NCBI GenBank assembly: GCA_947626485.1
Contig: CANQSG010000013.1
Span: 1-21,447, forward strand
Direction: 5' to 3'
Length of the DNA stretch: 21,447 nt
Source: an uncultured Clostridia bacterium
Lineage (GTDB): Bacteria > Bacillota > Clostridia > Oscillospirales > Acutalibacteraceae
A program made the position numbers and the translations under genes. Position 1 is the stretch's first letter, and the number at the start of each line of letters is the position of its first letter. Below the pieces are notes generated by a model, which made no database searches, had not been told where the DNA came from, and saw only the letters and a program-made list of their open reading frames with translations. Shown in pieces: positions 14,233-20,911 of the stretch.

Positions 14233-14281
14233 CAAAAAAAACACACCCCCGCCGCGGCTCAAACGGTCGCGGCGGGGGTGT
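14233..14281 (-). terminator. Terminator of the two-component operon, overlapping the kinase stop codon
   Basis: A perfect 14-bp GC-rich stem pairs 14243-14256 with 14268-14281 (core CCCCCGCCGCG), followed on the minus strand by GTTTTTTTTGATTTT. The upstream arm encodes the last kinase residues (NTPAATV) and the stop lies in the loop. Confidence 0.88.
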
Positions 14282-15578
14282 TGTCGTTGCGGGGTTCGGT
14301 TGATTCTGCCGGGAGGAAGAGCAGGATTTTTACGGAAAATTCGGTGTCTGTATGGGTGATTTTCAGTTCGCCGTTGTATTTGTCGACGGCGGCTTTCACA
14401 CTGCGCAGGCCGACGCCGTGGGGTGTTTTGTCGTCCGGCTTTGTGGTGGCGCGCCCGCGCGGCAGATCGCCGTTGTAGCTGTTCGAAAGGGCGAGCAGGA
14501 GGGTTCCTTTGTCGTAGCTTATTTTCAGTTTTACGGATTTCGTTTCGGCCTTTGCCGCCGCCTCGACCGCGTTGTCGAGCAGGTTGCCGAGGATGGCGGT
14601 CAGGTCGTTCGCGTCGATTTGCAGCGGATTCGGCACCGCGATCTCGGCATGAACCGAAATACCGGCTTCCTTCGCCCTTGCAAATTTGTAGTTTACAATG
14701 CTGTCGACCGGCACGATTCCGGTGCTGCAATCGCTTTCGGCGGGCTCCAACAGGCCGGAAAACGAGTCGATGTACTGCGTCGCTTTTTCGGTTTGCCCTG
14801 TCCGGATCAGCTCCCGCAGCGCGATCGTGTGGTTTTTGATGTCGTGGCGAAACCGCGTGAGCTCCCGCGCGTTTTGCTGAATGAGCTGCGCCTGTTTTTG
14901 ATAATATGCGGCTTGCTGCCGGGCGGCATCGGCTTCCGCTTGTTCCCGGAATCGCTTCGCGATCGAATCGTAAAGAGAAAGCACCAGAAAATTGAGGGAG
15001 ACGAGGCAGAGCAGCGAAAGGGCGTAAACGAAATCGTCGACGGTTTCCTGCGTGAACAGGACGGCTTCGAACAGCACGGAAAGGCAGGGGACGAGGACGG
15101 CGAGGACAGAATAAGATTTCGGCAACGGCGCGTCGCTCCCGATGCCGCGGAATCTGCCGATCAGGCGAATGACGAAAAATTCGAGCACCGCGACGGCAAG
15201 CAGGCAGAAGCTGTCGCCGTAGTGGGTGCGCGCGAAAAGATCGACGCCGCCGAGCCCCGCCGCCGCGCCGACGACCATTTCGCAGGCGTTGATCGTGGCA
15301 TAATTCAAAACCGTCACGACGATGCGTTTTGAAAGCCTCGCGCGGTAGGCGAAGGTCAAAAGAAAGGTTGCGAGCAGAGAGCTCGTCATGTTGAGCAGGA
15401 TAGAGGGGAAAAAGAGATAAACGGCGCTCGTGATCGCGTAATAGAGCGCGAAAAGAAAAATCGCCGCCTTTTTGCCCGCAAACCCGTCCCGGAAAAAGAG
15501 GCGCAGAAACAGGTGTATCAGATAGGTGACAAAGGCGTTGACCGCCAAAAAGACGAGCGAATCGGTCGGGAAGGTCAT
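14259..15578 (-). CDS. GHKL-family sensor histidine kinase (AgrC/HPK10-like)
   Basis: 439 residues. The N-terminal ~200 residues contain about six hydrophobic membrane segments and no large external domain, the plan of peptide-sensing kinases such as AgrC. A coiled linker (~205-240) follows. The phosphoacceptor box is RFRHDIKNH with His245. The GHKL ATPase domain has the N box GNLLDNAVEAA (331-341) and G box HGVGLRSVKAAVDKY (387-401). ATG 15578 overlaps the stop of the response regulator by 4 bases, with GGAGGTGG just upstream. The signal is unknown. No AgrD-like peptide or AgrB processing gene is visible beside it, so it more likely senses an external peptide, antibiotic or envelope state (inference). 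Confidence 0.9.
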   Translation of the reverse strand: MTFPTDSLVFLAVNAFVTYLIHLFLRLFFRDGFAGKKAAIFLFALYYAITSAVYLFFPSILLNMTSSLLATFLLTFAYRARLSKRIVVTVLNYATINACEMVVGAAAGLGGVDLFARTHYGDSFCLLAVAVLEFFVIRLIGRFRGIGSDAPLPKSYSVLAVLVPCLSVLFEAVLFTQETVDDFVYALSLLCLVSLNFLVLSLYDSIAKRFREQAEADAARQQAAYYQKQAQLIQQNARELTRFRHDIKNHTIALRELIRTGQTEKATQYIDSFSGLLEPAESDCSTGIVPVDSIVNYKFARAKEAGISVHAEIAVPNPLQIDANDLTAILGNLLDNAVEAAAKAETKSVKLKISYDKGTLLLALSNSYNGDLPRGRATTKPDDKTPHGVGLRSVKAAVDKYNGELKITHTDTEFSVKILLFLPAESTEPRNDNTPAATV

Positions 15579-16297
15579 TCGCTTGCCACCTCCGACAATT
15601 CGACAAATCGCGCGCGCACGGCTTTTCTGCGGGATTGACTGACCGGCAGCACGCTGCCGTCCGCCATCGTGACCGCGTCGTATTGATATTTTGCGATGTA
15701 CTTGAAATTGACGAGAAAGGATTTGTGGATCGACAGGAACCGCCTGTCTTTGACCGTATCGAAAATTTTCTCCAGCGAGCCGTAAAATTCGCGCGCTTCC
15801 TGCTGCGTCACGACCGCGATCTTTCTGCCGCTGCTCGAAAAGTAAAGAATGTTTGAAAGCGGAATTTGATAATATTCTTGACCGACTTTGAACCGGAAGA
15901 GGTTCGTGTCGATCGCGTTCAGGCGGAGGAATTTGTCGACGAGGCGCTCGACGCGCTCCTTTGTCAGCGGCTTGAGCAGGAAATGGAGCGGGCGCATTTC
16001 AAAAAGCTCCATGGCGTATTCCTGCTTCGACGAGATATAGGCGATCTGCACCGTTTCGTTTTTCAGCGTCTGGCGGATATACCGTCCGACGGCGACGCCG
16101 CTCTGCTGCGGCAGCGCGATGTCGAGGAATACAAGGTCATAATCCACGGCCTCCATTTCCCGACAAAGCGCCTCTCCCGCGGTGAAGCAGTCGATTTCAA
16201 ACGTGACCGACCGGGATTTCGCGATGTCCTGCAACTGCGCGTACAGGGTTTCGCAGACGACCGCCTCGTCGTCGCAAACGGCGATTCTGAATTTCAC
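15575..16297 (-). CDS. LytTR-family response regulator
   Basis: 240 residues from GTG 16297, selected because GGGGGGT (16304-16310) lies 6 bases upstream and the REC fold starts at once (VKFRIAVCDDE). The receiver domain has acidic pair D9-D10, phosphoacceptor D59 (DLVFLDIALP) and K109 (LLKPLTKE). The LytTR DNA-binding domain spans ~135-233 (ILYFSSSGRKIAVVT, RFLSIHKSFLVNFKYIAKY, LPVSQSRRKAVRARF). Such regulators bind direct repeats about 21-22 bp apart upstream of weak promoters. It is the first gene of the operon with the kinase and divergent from the lipoprotein-ABC operon, its likely target. Confidence 0.92.
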   Translation of the reverse strand: MKFRIAVCDDEAVVCETLYAQLQDIAKSRSVTFEIDCFTAGEALCREMEAVDYDLVFLDIALPQQSGVAVGRYIRQTLKNETVQIAYISSKQEYAMELFEMRPLHFLLKPLTKERVERLVDKFLRLNAIDTNLFRFKVGQEYYQIPLSNILYFSSSGRKIAVVTQQEAREFYGSLEKIFDTVKDRRFLSIHKSFLVNFKYIAKYQYDAVTMADGSVLPVSQSRRKAVRARFVELSEVASE

Positions 16298-16319
16298 GGG
16301 CGCACCCCCCTTTTTGATT

Positions 16320-16347
16320 ATTATAGCATAGGAAATGCGAAAAGCAA
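16320..16347 (-). promoter_or_regulatory. Promoter of the two-component operon
   Basis: Minus strand: TTGCTT (16342-16347), 16 bases, TATAAT (16320-16325), about 22 bases before the GTG start. The -10 is consensus and the -35 partial. Confidence 0.75.
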
Positions 16348-16374
16348 ACAGCGGCGGCAAAAAACTTGAAATTT

Positions 16375-16403
16375 TTACAAAAAAATTGCTTTCTTCTTAC
16401 AAA
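16375..16403 (+). promoter_or_regulatory. Candidate LytTR operator: two TTACAAA direct repeats, 22-bp period
   Basis: TTACAAA occurs at 16375-16381 and 16397-16403, exactly 22 bp apart (two helical turns), in the intergenic region between the LytTR regulator and the lipoprotein-ABC operon. The second copy ends 6 bases before the candidate -35. Paired direct repeats with a ~21-22 bp period just upstream of a poor -35 are the known architecture for AgrA/VirR-type activators. The motif itself is not an exact match to a published box. Confidence 0.45.
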
Positions 16404-16409
16404 TACGGT

Positions 16410-16438
16410 TTGATCGGCGCGTTTTGCGATAGGATAAA
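16410..16438 (+). promoter_or_regulatory. Weak promoter of the lipoprotein-ABC operon
   Basis: TTGATC (16410-16415), 17 bases, GATAAA (16433-16438): four of six matches in each box, far poorer than other promoters in this window. That is expected if an activator is needed. Confidence 0.45.
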
Positions 16439-16471
16439 ACTAACGAAAAAAAGCGAGGAGGTCGTTGCTTC

Positions 16472-17575
16472 ATGAAAAAAGGGAGGACAGCTTTCTTTCC
16501 GGCGGTCTGCCTGCTCGTGTGCGCCCTGCTTTGCGGGTGCGGCGGGGGCGAAACGCAAACCGGGACGGACTGGGTTGCGCTCGCGGAGGCGGGGCGCCTG
16601 CACTGCGCGCTGCAGGAGCGGCTGCGCATCGACGCCGAGCTGGCGTTTGACCCGGAAAAAACGAGCTGCGAGGTCTGCGCGGCTCGTCTGCGGATTTTCG
16701 ACGCGAAGCAGTGCCGGGCGGTTCTCATGCCGGAGGCGCTTGCGACCGAGCAATCCTATTCGGGCGCCGGGGAGCCCTTGAGCCGCAACGTCACGACGGA
16801 TTATTATTTGATGGAAAACGAGGCGGGCGCGAGCCTCGGCGTCGGCGGCACCATGCTGCACTATGAGCGGCCGGCATACGACAGCCTCTATTACGCCTTT
16901 CACCCCGACGTGAATTCCGACCTCTACAACGCCGATCGGTACAGCACAGATCGCGACCTCGCGTTTCAAAGCCGCGCCGCGGCGTTCGCCGAGGTCAAAG
17001 CCCTTCTGAAAAAGCTGAACGTCTCGATCTCGGACAGCTACGAATGTTATTCGCTCGACAAATCGACCCTGACAGCCGAATACCGCTACATCGAAATGAC
17101 GCAGGACGACGCGCACGAAAAAACACACACCTTCCGCGACGACGAGGAATGCTACTGCTTTCTTTTGCGCGAGGTACTCGGCGCCCTGCCGCTTACGAAA
17201 TACAGCTACGGCAACGCGGATTCCGGCACCTATGTTTCCGGCACGCAGATCACGGTTTATTACGGGAAACAGGGCTTGCTGATGCTCGATATTTCGAGCC
17301 CCTACGAGGTCACCGCGACCGAATCGACGGAAACGATTTTGTCGGCGAACGAGGCGATCGAAAAGCTCAACGGCAAATATAAAACGATGGTGCTCAGCCG
17401 CGACACGAAGGTGACGAAAATTTCCCTCGCGTATGCCGCCGTGCTGAAAAACGCCGACGCGAACGAATATGCACTTGTCCCCGCCTGGGTGTTCGAGCTG
17501 GCGCAGGAACGAGAAGACCACACCGAACGGTATGCCGTCCTGTTCCACGCCGTGACGGGGGAGGAGCTCGTATGA
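16472..17575 (+). CDS. Lipoprotein of unknown function, first gene of the LytTR-linked ABC operon
   Basis: 367 residues. A signal peptide with lipobox LCGC (lipidated Cys23) places it outside the membrane. The mature part is mixed alpha/beta and I recognise no named family with certainty. The C-terminal ~75 residues (SANEAIEKLNGKYKTMVL, ALVPAWVFEL, YAVLFHAVTGEEL) have the feel of a PepSY/YycI-like fold, in which a single domain ends in an NA-TGE-type strand. ATG 16472 has GGAGG ten bases upstream. Its stop overlaps the next gene by 4 bases, so lipoprotein and permease are coexpressed. It may capture a ligand or report to the kinase; this is a guess from context. Confidence 0.75.
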   Translation: MKKGRTAFFPAVCLLVCALLCGCGGGETQTGTDWVALAEAGRLHCALQERLRIDAELAFDPEKTSCEVCAARLRIFDAKQCRAVLMPEALATEQSYSGAGEPLSRNVTTDYYLMENEAGASLGVGGTMLHYERPAYDSLYYAFHPDVNSDLYNADRYSTDRDLAFQSRAAAFAEVKALLKKLNVSISDSYECYSLDKSTLTAEYRYIEMTQDDAHEKTHTFRDDEECYCFLLREVLGALPLTKYSYGNADSGTYVSGTQITVYYGKQGLLMLDISSPYEVTATESTETILSANEAIEKLNGKYKTMVLSRDTKVTKISLAYAAVLKNADANEYALVPAWVFELAQEREDHTERYAVLFHAVTGEELV

Positions 17576-18405
17576 CGGCAGGCGCGAAGAAATTTTTCCG
17601 GCTGCTGCGCTCGGATTTTCGGCGCGCCGTTTTGTCCGAAAATTTCCTGACGGCGACGCTGCTCGTGCCTTTTTTCTATCTCCTCGGCACGCTGGAATCC
17701 TTTGCGGAGTGCGTGAAATACGGCATGGAAATTTCGGTTTACGAAATGCACGCCATGGCGGCCTTCGGCACCTTTCGTCTGCTGAATTACGTCCTGTGCG
17801 CCTTTCCGTTTGCCGCCGGCTTCGCCGCAGATTTTCAAAGCCGGTATTTCCGTTCGGTGATCGCGCGAAGCGGCAGGCGCTGCTACGCGATTTCGAAGGT
17901 GATCGTCACCGCGCTGTCCGGGACGCTCTGCCTCGTTGTCGGCGAACTGCTCTATATGCTGCTTTGCGCCTGCTTCGGGACGGCGGTCAGCGCCGAGACG
18001 CTCGCGGAGCTGCGAACCGCCGGCACCGGCGCGTTTGAAACGATCCCGCACGCAAAATTGTTGCTCGACGGGAATTTTGTCGGCTATTTTCTCCTGTTGG
18101 CGCTCACGCGGGGGCTCGTCGGCAGCTTTTTATCCCTGATCGCCCTCTGCGTATCGCTGCACATGCAAAACCGCTTCGTGATCCTCGCAAGCCCGCTGCT
18201 GATTTTTTATTTTCTCGAAACGGTTCTGCTGAATCTCTTCAAACTCCCCGCCCAGTGCAGTCTTGCGAACATCTTCGACGGCCGCGTTTCGGTCATCGAC
18301 AGTCGGTACATGTTTTGGTATTCGCTCGCGGTCGCCGTTTTGCTGAGCGCCGTCCTCGGCGTGATCGCGGCAAGGGGAATCGAAAGGAAGTTGAAGAATG
18401 CGTAA
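17572..18405 (+). CDS. ABC transporter membrane protein (permease 1)
   Basis: 277 residues with about six hydrophobic helices (near 23-40, 70-90, 105-130, 160-200, 205-225, 245-268) and a short cytoplasmic N terminus. I recognise no exact family. The layout, with a conserved-like QSRYFRSVIARSGRRCYAISK loop after helix 2, is that of the ABC-2/BcrB-like permeases that pair with short ATPases in antimicrobial-peptide resistance or export. ATG 17572 overlaps the lipoprotein stop, with GGAGGAG upstream. It overlaps the next permease gene by 8 bases. Confidence 0.75.
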   Translation: MTAGAKKFFRLLRSDFRRAVLSENFLTATLLVPFFYLLGTLESFAECVKYGMEISVYEMHAMAAFGTFRLLNYVLCAFPFAAGFAADFQSRYFRSVIARSGRRCYAISKVIVTALSGTLCLVVGELLYMLLCACFGTAVSAETLAELRTAGTGAFETIPHAKLLLDGNFVGYFLLLALTRGLVGSFLSLIALCVSLHMQNRFVILASPLLIFYFLETVLLNLFKLPAQCSLANIFDGRVSVIDSRYMFWYSLAVAVLLSAVLGVIAARGIERKLKNA

Positions 18406-19237
18406 GGTCTGGAAAATCTGTCGGCTTAATTTTCGGAAATGGCCGTCGTCTCCCCGGCTTTTCGTCGTGGCGGCGCTTGTACTCGTCTTTACGAACACGG
18501 TCACCTCGCCGATTTCCGACCTCGCGCAGCGGCTCCACGAGCGGGTCAGCCCGTGGCTGATGCCCTTTGTGCTGTCGGACGATTACATGATCTTGCTGCT
18601 GCTCGGCTGCGTCGTCATCTTGTTCTGTGACGCGCCGTTTCTCGACGAACAGCAGCCCTATCTCGTCGTCCGCAGCGGCAAAACCGCCTGGGCGGCGGGG
18701 CAAATTCTCTTCCTTCTGCTCGCTTCGCTCGTCTTTTCGCTCTTTGTCTTTGCCGCGATCAACCTGAATTTGATCGGCCGTCTCGGCTTGACCGCGGATT
18801 GGGGGAAGCTCATCGGCACGCTGGCGCAGGCGGACGCGGGCGTCGCCTTCGATTCCCCCGTTTCCTTTGATTATCGAATTTTGGTGGATTATTCCGCTGT
18901 CGGGGCGACGCTGCTGGTCGTGGCGTTACTTTGGGCGGTCTGCGCATTTTTGGGGCTGCTGATCTGCCTGCTGAACCTGCACCTGCACAACAGCGTCGGT
19001 CCCGTGGTCGCCTTTGCGCTGGTGCTGGCGGAATATTTACTGCCCATTCTCCGGGTGGACGTCCTGTTTTTCCTGTCCCCGGCGTCGTGGGTCAATCTGA
19101 ATTACATCGATCCAAAGGGCGTCAGCTTTTTCCCCGGCCCCGTCTATTGCTTCGCCGCGCTCTGCCTCGGCTGTGCCGGGTTGATAATCGGCATTCTTCT
19201 TTCCTGCAAACGGAAAGAAATTCAAACGCAGATTTAG
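18398..19237 (+). CDS. ABC transporter membrane protein (permease 2)
   Basis: 279 residues with about six hydrophobic segments (near 22-35, 63-80, 107-127, 165-195, 203-225, 245-265) and a Lys/Arg-rich tail (SCKRKEIQTQI) on the inside. It has the loop EQQPYLVVRSGKTAWAAGQI between helices 2 and 3, resembling the RYFRSVIARSGRRCYAISK loop of the preceding permease (R-S/SGR-x-W/Y). The two are therefore probably paralogous partners of one heterodimeric transporter. The start overlaps the previous stop region, with AAGGAAG upstream. The ATPase gene follows after 12 bases. Confidence 0.75.
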   Translation: MRKVWKICRLNFRKWPSSPRLFVVAALVLVFTNTVTSPISDLAQRLHERVSPWLMPFVLSDDYMILLLLGCVVILFCDAPFLDEQQPYLVVRSGKTAWAAGQILFLLLASLVFSLFVFAAINLNLIGRLGLTADWGKLIGTLAQADAGVAFDSPVSFDYRILVDYSAVGATLLVVALLWAVCAFLGLLICLLNLHLHNSVGPVVAFALVLAEYLLPILRVDVLFFLSPASWVNLNYIDPKGVSFFPGPVYCFAALCLGCAGLIIGILLSCKRKEIQTQI

Positions 19238-19249
19238 GAGGTCGATCCT

Positions 19250-19894
19250 ATGCGGGATTGCGTTATTTCCGCCTCGCAGGCGACAAAGGTTTTCAAAGGC
19301 AACACGGCGCTCGACCACGTCTCTTTTGAACTGGAGCGGGGGAAGATTTACGGCTTCGTCGGGCGCAATGGCTCCGGGAAAACGGTGCTTTTCAAATGTA
19401 TCTGCGGCTTTCTCTCGCTGACCTCCGGCGAAATCGTCGTGAACGGCAAAACCGTCGGAAGGGAAATCGAAATCCCGGAACGAATCGGCGTCATCATCGA
19501 AACGCCCGGATTTTTACTGAATCAAAGCGGGTATCACAACCTCAGCTTTCTCGCCTCGATCCGCAATCGCGTCCGGAAGGACGAAATTTTCGACGCCATG
19601 GCGCGCGTCGGGCTTGACCCGAAAAGTAAAAAGCGCGTCGGAAAATATTCGCTCGGAATGCGCCAACGACTTGGCATCGCGCAGGCGATCATGGAAGACC
19701 CCGATATCCTGATCCTCGACGAACCGATGAACGGGCTCGACGCCGACGGCGTCCTCGAAATGCGGCGGATTTTCCTCGGGCTGAAAGAGCAGGGGAAAAC
19801 CATCCTGCTCGCCAGCCATTACCGGGAGGACGTTGAAGCCCTCTGCGACGTCGTTTATGCGATGAACAAGGGCGTTTTGACCCCGCTGCGGTAA
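19250..19894 (+). CDS. ABC transporter ATP-binding protein (BcrA-like)
   Basis: 214 residues, short but complete. Walker A is GRNGSGKT (38-45), the Q-loop region ETPGFLLNQSG (84-94), the signature YSLGMRQRLGIAQA (133-146), Walker B ILILDEPMNGLD (153-164) and the switch histidine ASH (H190). SLGMRQR instead of SGGQ is typical of the BcrA/drug- and bacteriocin-type ATPases. An AGGAGG site overlaps the stop of permease 2. It energises the two preceding permeases. It is the last gene of the operon and is followed by a strong terminator. Confidence 0.92.
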   Translation: MRDCVISASQATKVFKGNTALDHVSFELERGKIYGFVGRNGSGKTVLFKCICGFLSLTSGEIVVNGKTVGREIEIPERIGVIIETPGFLLNQSGYHNLSFLASIRNRVRKDEIFDAMARVGLDPKSKKRVGKYSLGMRQRLGIAQAIMEDPDILILDEPMNGLDADGVLEMRRIFLGLKEQGKTILLASHYREDVEALCDVVYAMNKGVLTPLR

Positions 19895-19901
19895 AAAAAC
19901 A

Positions 19902-19943
19902 GCCGACAGGCGCGCGGTTTTGCGAGCCGGTCGGCGTTTTTTT
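19902..19943 (+). terminator. Bidirectional terminator between the ABC operon and the DUF4380-like gene
   Basis: The arms GCCGAC (19902-19907) and GTCGGC (19930-19935), with inner GGC/GCC and CGC/GCG pairings, make one long hairpin around GGTTTT. Seven T follow on the plus strand and seven A precede it, so it should serve both convergent operons. Confidence 0.85.
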
Positions 19944-19967
19944 GTTTTTGTAAAAGGCGAATGTGCG

Positions 19968-20897
19968 TCAGGCGAGGGAGGCGACGAAATGGGTGAGCGA
20001 GGCGTCGTCCTTCGGGTCGAAGTCGCAGGGCTTGCGGAAGAGCGTCCAGCATTCGCTGTGCTGCGCGGTGGCGCCGGGGGCGACGGTGCGGTATTCGCCG
20101 AGGGTCTCGATCTCGGTAAAGAGGGCGCAGGAATAGGTCTCGAACGAGACGCCGCCGTCGGGATAGACGCCGTCGGGGTGGTGCGCTTCATACTGCTTGC
20201 GAAAAACGGTCTCGCCGAGGACGTAATAGGCGGTGCCGCTGCGGTTGTCAAAGCCGAGCTTGAGGGCGCGGTCGATGGGCTTCTGCTGCACGGTGGCGAA
20301 CGCGTGGCCGAAATAGATGCGCTCGTCGCGCAGGTCGGTGTACGGCCAGACGGTGATCGTGCGGTTGTGCAGCAATCCTGTGTCGACGGTGTTGAGCGGG
20401 ATGATCTCAACGCCGCCCTGCGCCGCGACCGAGAGCGCCCAGACGGCGAATTTGCGCTCGGCGCCGGAGATATTCGTGACGCGGTGGCGCACCTGCATGA
20501 CCGGGCGGGTCTCGTCGAGGACGAGTTCCATCTCCATCGCGACGCCGTTCTCCACCTGCGGCGCGGGGGTAAAGACGGCGCCGGTATCGGTCACGCGGTA
20601 GGCGACGGGCTTGCAGTCGGGATAATAGGTGTCGGGATAGGCCTCGGGCGAGATCCAGAGCCGGTGTCCGCCGAAATTCTGCCAGGCGGCGCCGGGGTAG
20701 AAGTGGCGGTCGAAGGCCTCGTCCTGCTTGACGCCGAAGGCGTCCTTCTCGGTGTTCAGGATGTTTTCGCCGCCCGGGAAGGAGAACGAGATAATGCGCG
20801 GGCCGACGTCGAGGGTGACGAGGGCTTCGACGGCGCCGTTCGTCAGCCGCAGGCAGGTGCCGTAGTTTAAGAATTCGACTTTGCTGGTTTGAATCAT
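19968..20897 (-). CDS. DUF4380-like protein, galactose-mutarotase-type fold
   Basis: 309 residues, mostly beta. The opening VEFLNYGTCLRLTNGAVEAL and GPRIISFSFPGGENIL, followed by FGGHRLWISPEAYPDTYYPD, are the recurring landmarks of the DUF4380 family, which is related to aldose 1-epimerases. Such proteins bind carbohydrates, but no reaction is established for this group. No signal peptide, so cytoplasmic. ATG 20897 has GGAGG eight bases upstream. Only 14 bases separate it from the TmcAL gene upstream, so the two are probably one transcript, though a functional link is not evident. Confidence 0.75.
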   Translation of the reverse strand: MIQTSKVEFLNYGTCLRLTNGAVEALVTLDVGPRIISFSFPGGENILNTEKDAFGVKQDEAFDRHFYPGAAWQNFGGHRLWISPEAYPDTYYPDCKPVAYRVTDTGAVFTPAPQVENGVAMEMELVLDETRPVMQVRHRVTNISGAERKFAVWALSVAAQGGVEIIPLNTVDTGLLHNRTITVWPYTDLRDERIYFGHAFATVQQKPIDRALKLGFDNRSGTAYYVLGETVFRKQYEAHHPDGVYPDGGVSFETYSCALFTEIETLGEYRTVAPGATAQHSECWTLFRKPCDFDPKDDASLTHFVASLA

Positions 20898-20911
20898 GGG
20901 GGATTCCTCCT

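Noticed and set aside
14191..15606. 471-residue minus-strand ORF overlapping the histidine kinase in another frame
   Set aside because: Basic, low-complexity translation; the overlapping frame has clear kinase motifs.
16298..16360. Extension of the LytTR regulator to 261 residues
   Set aside because: It would run through the -10 region; the receiver fold begins exactly at GTG 16297 with a good ribosome site.
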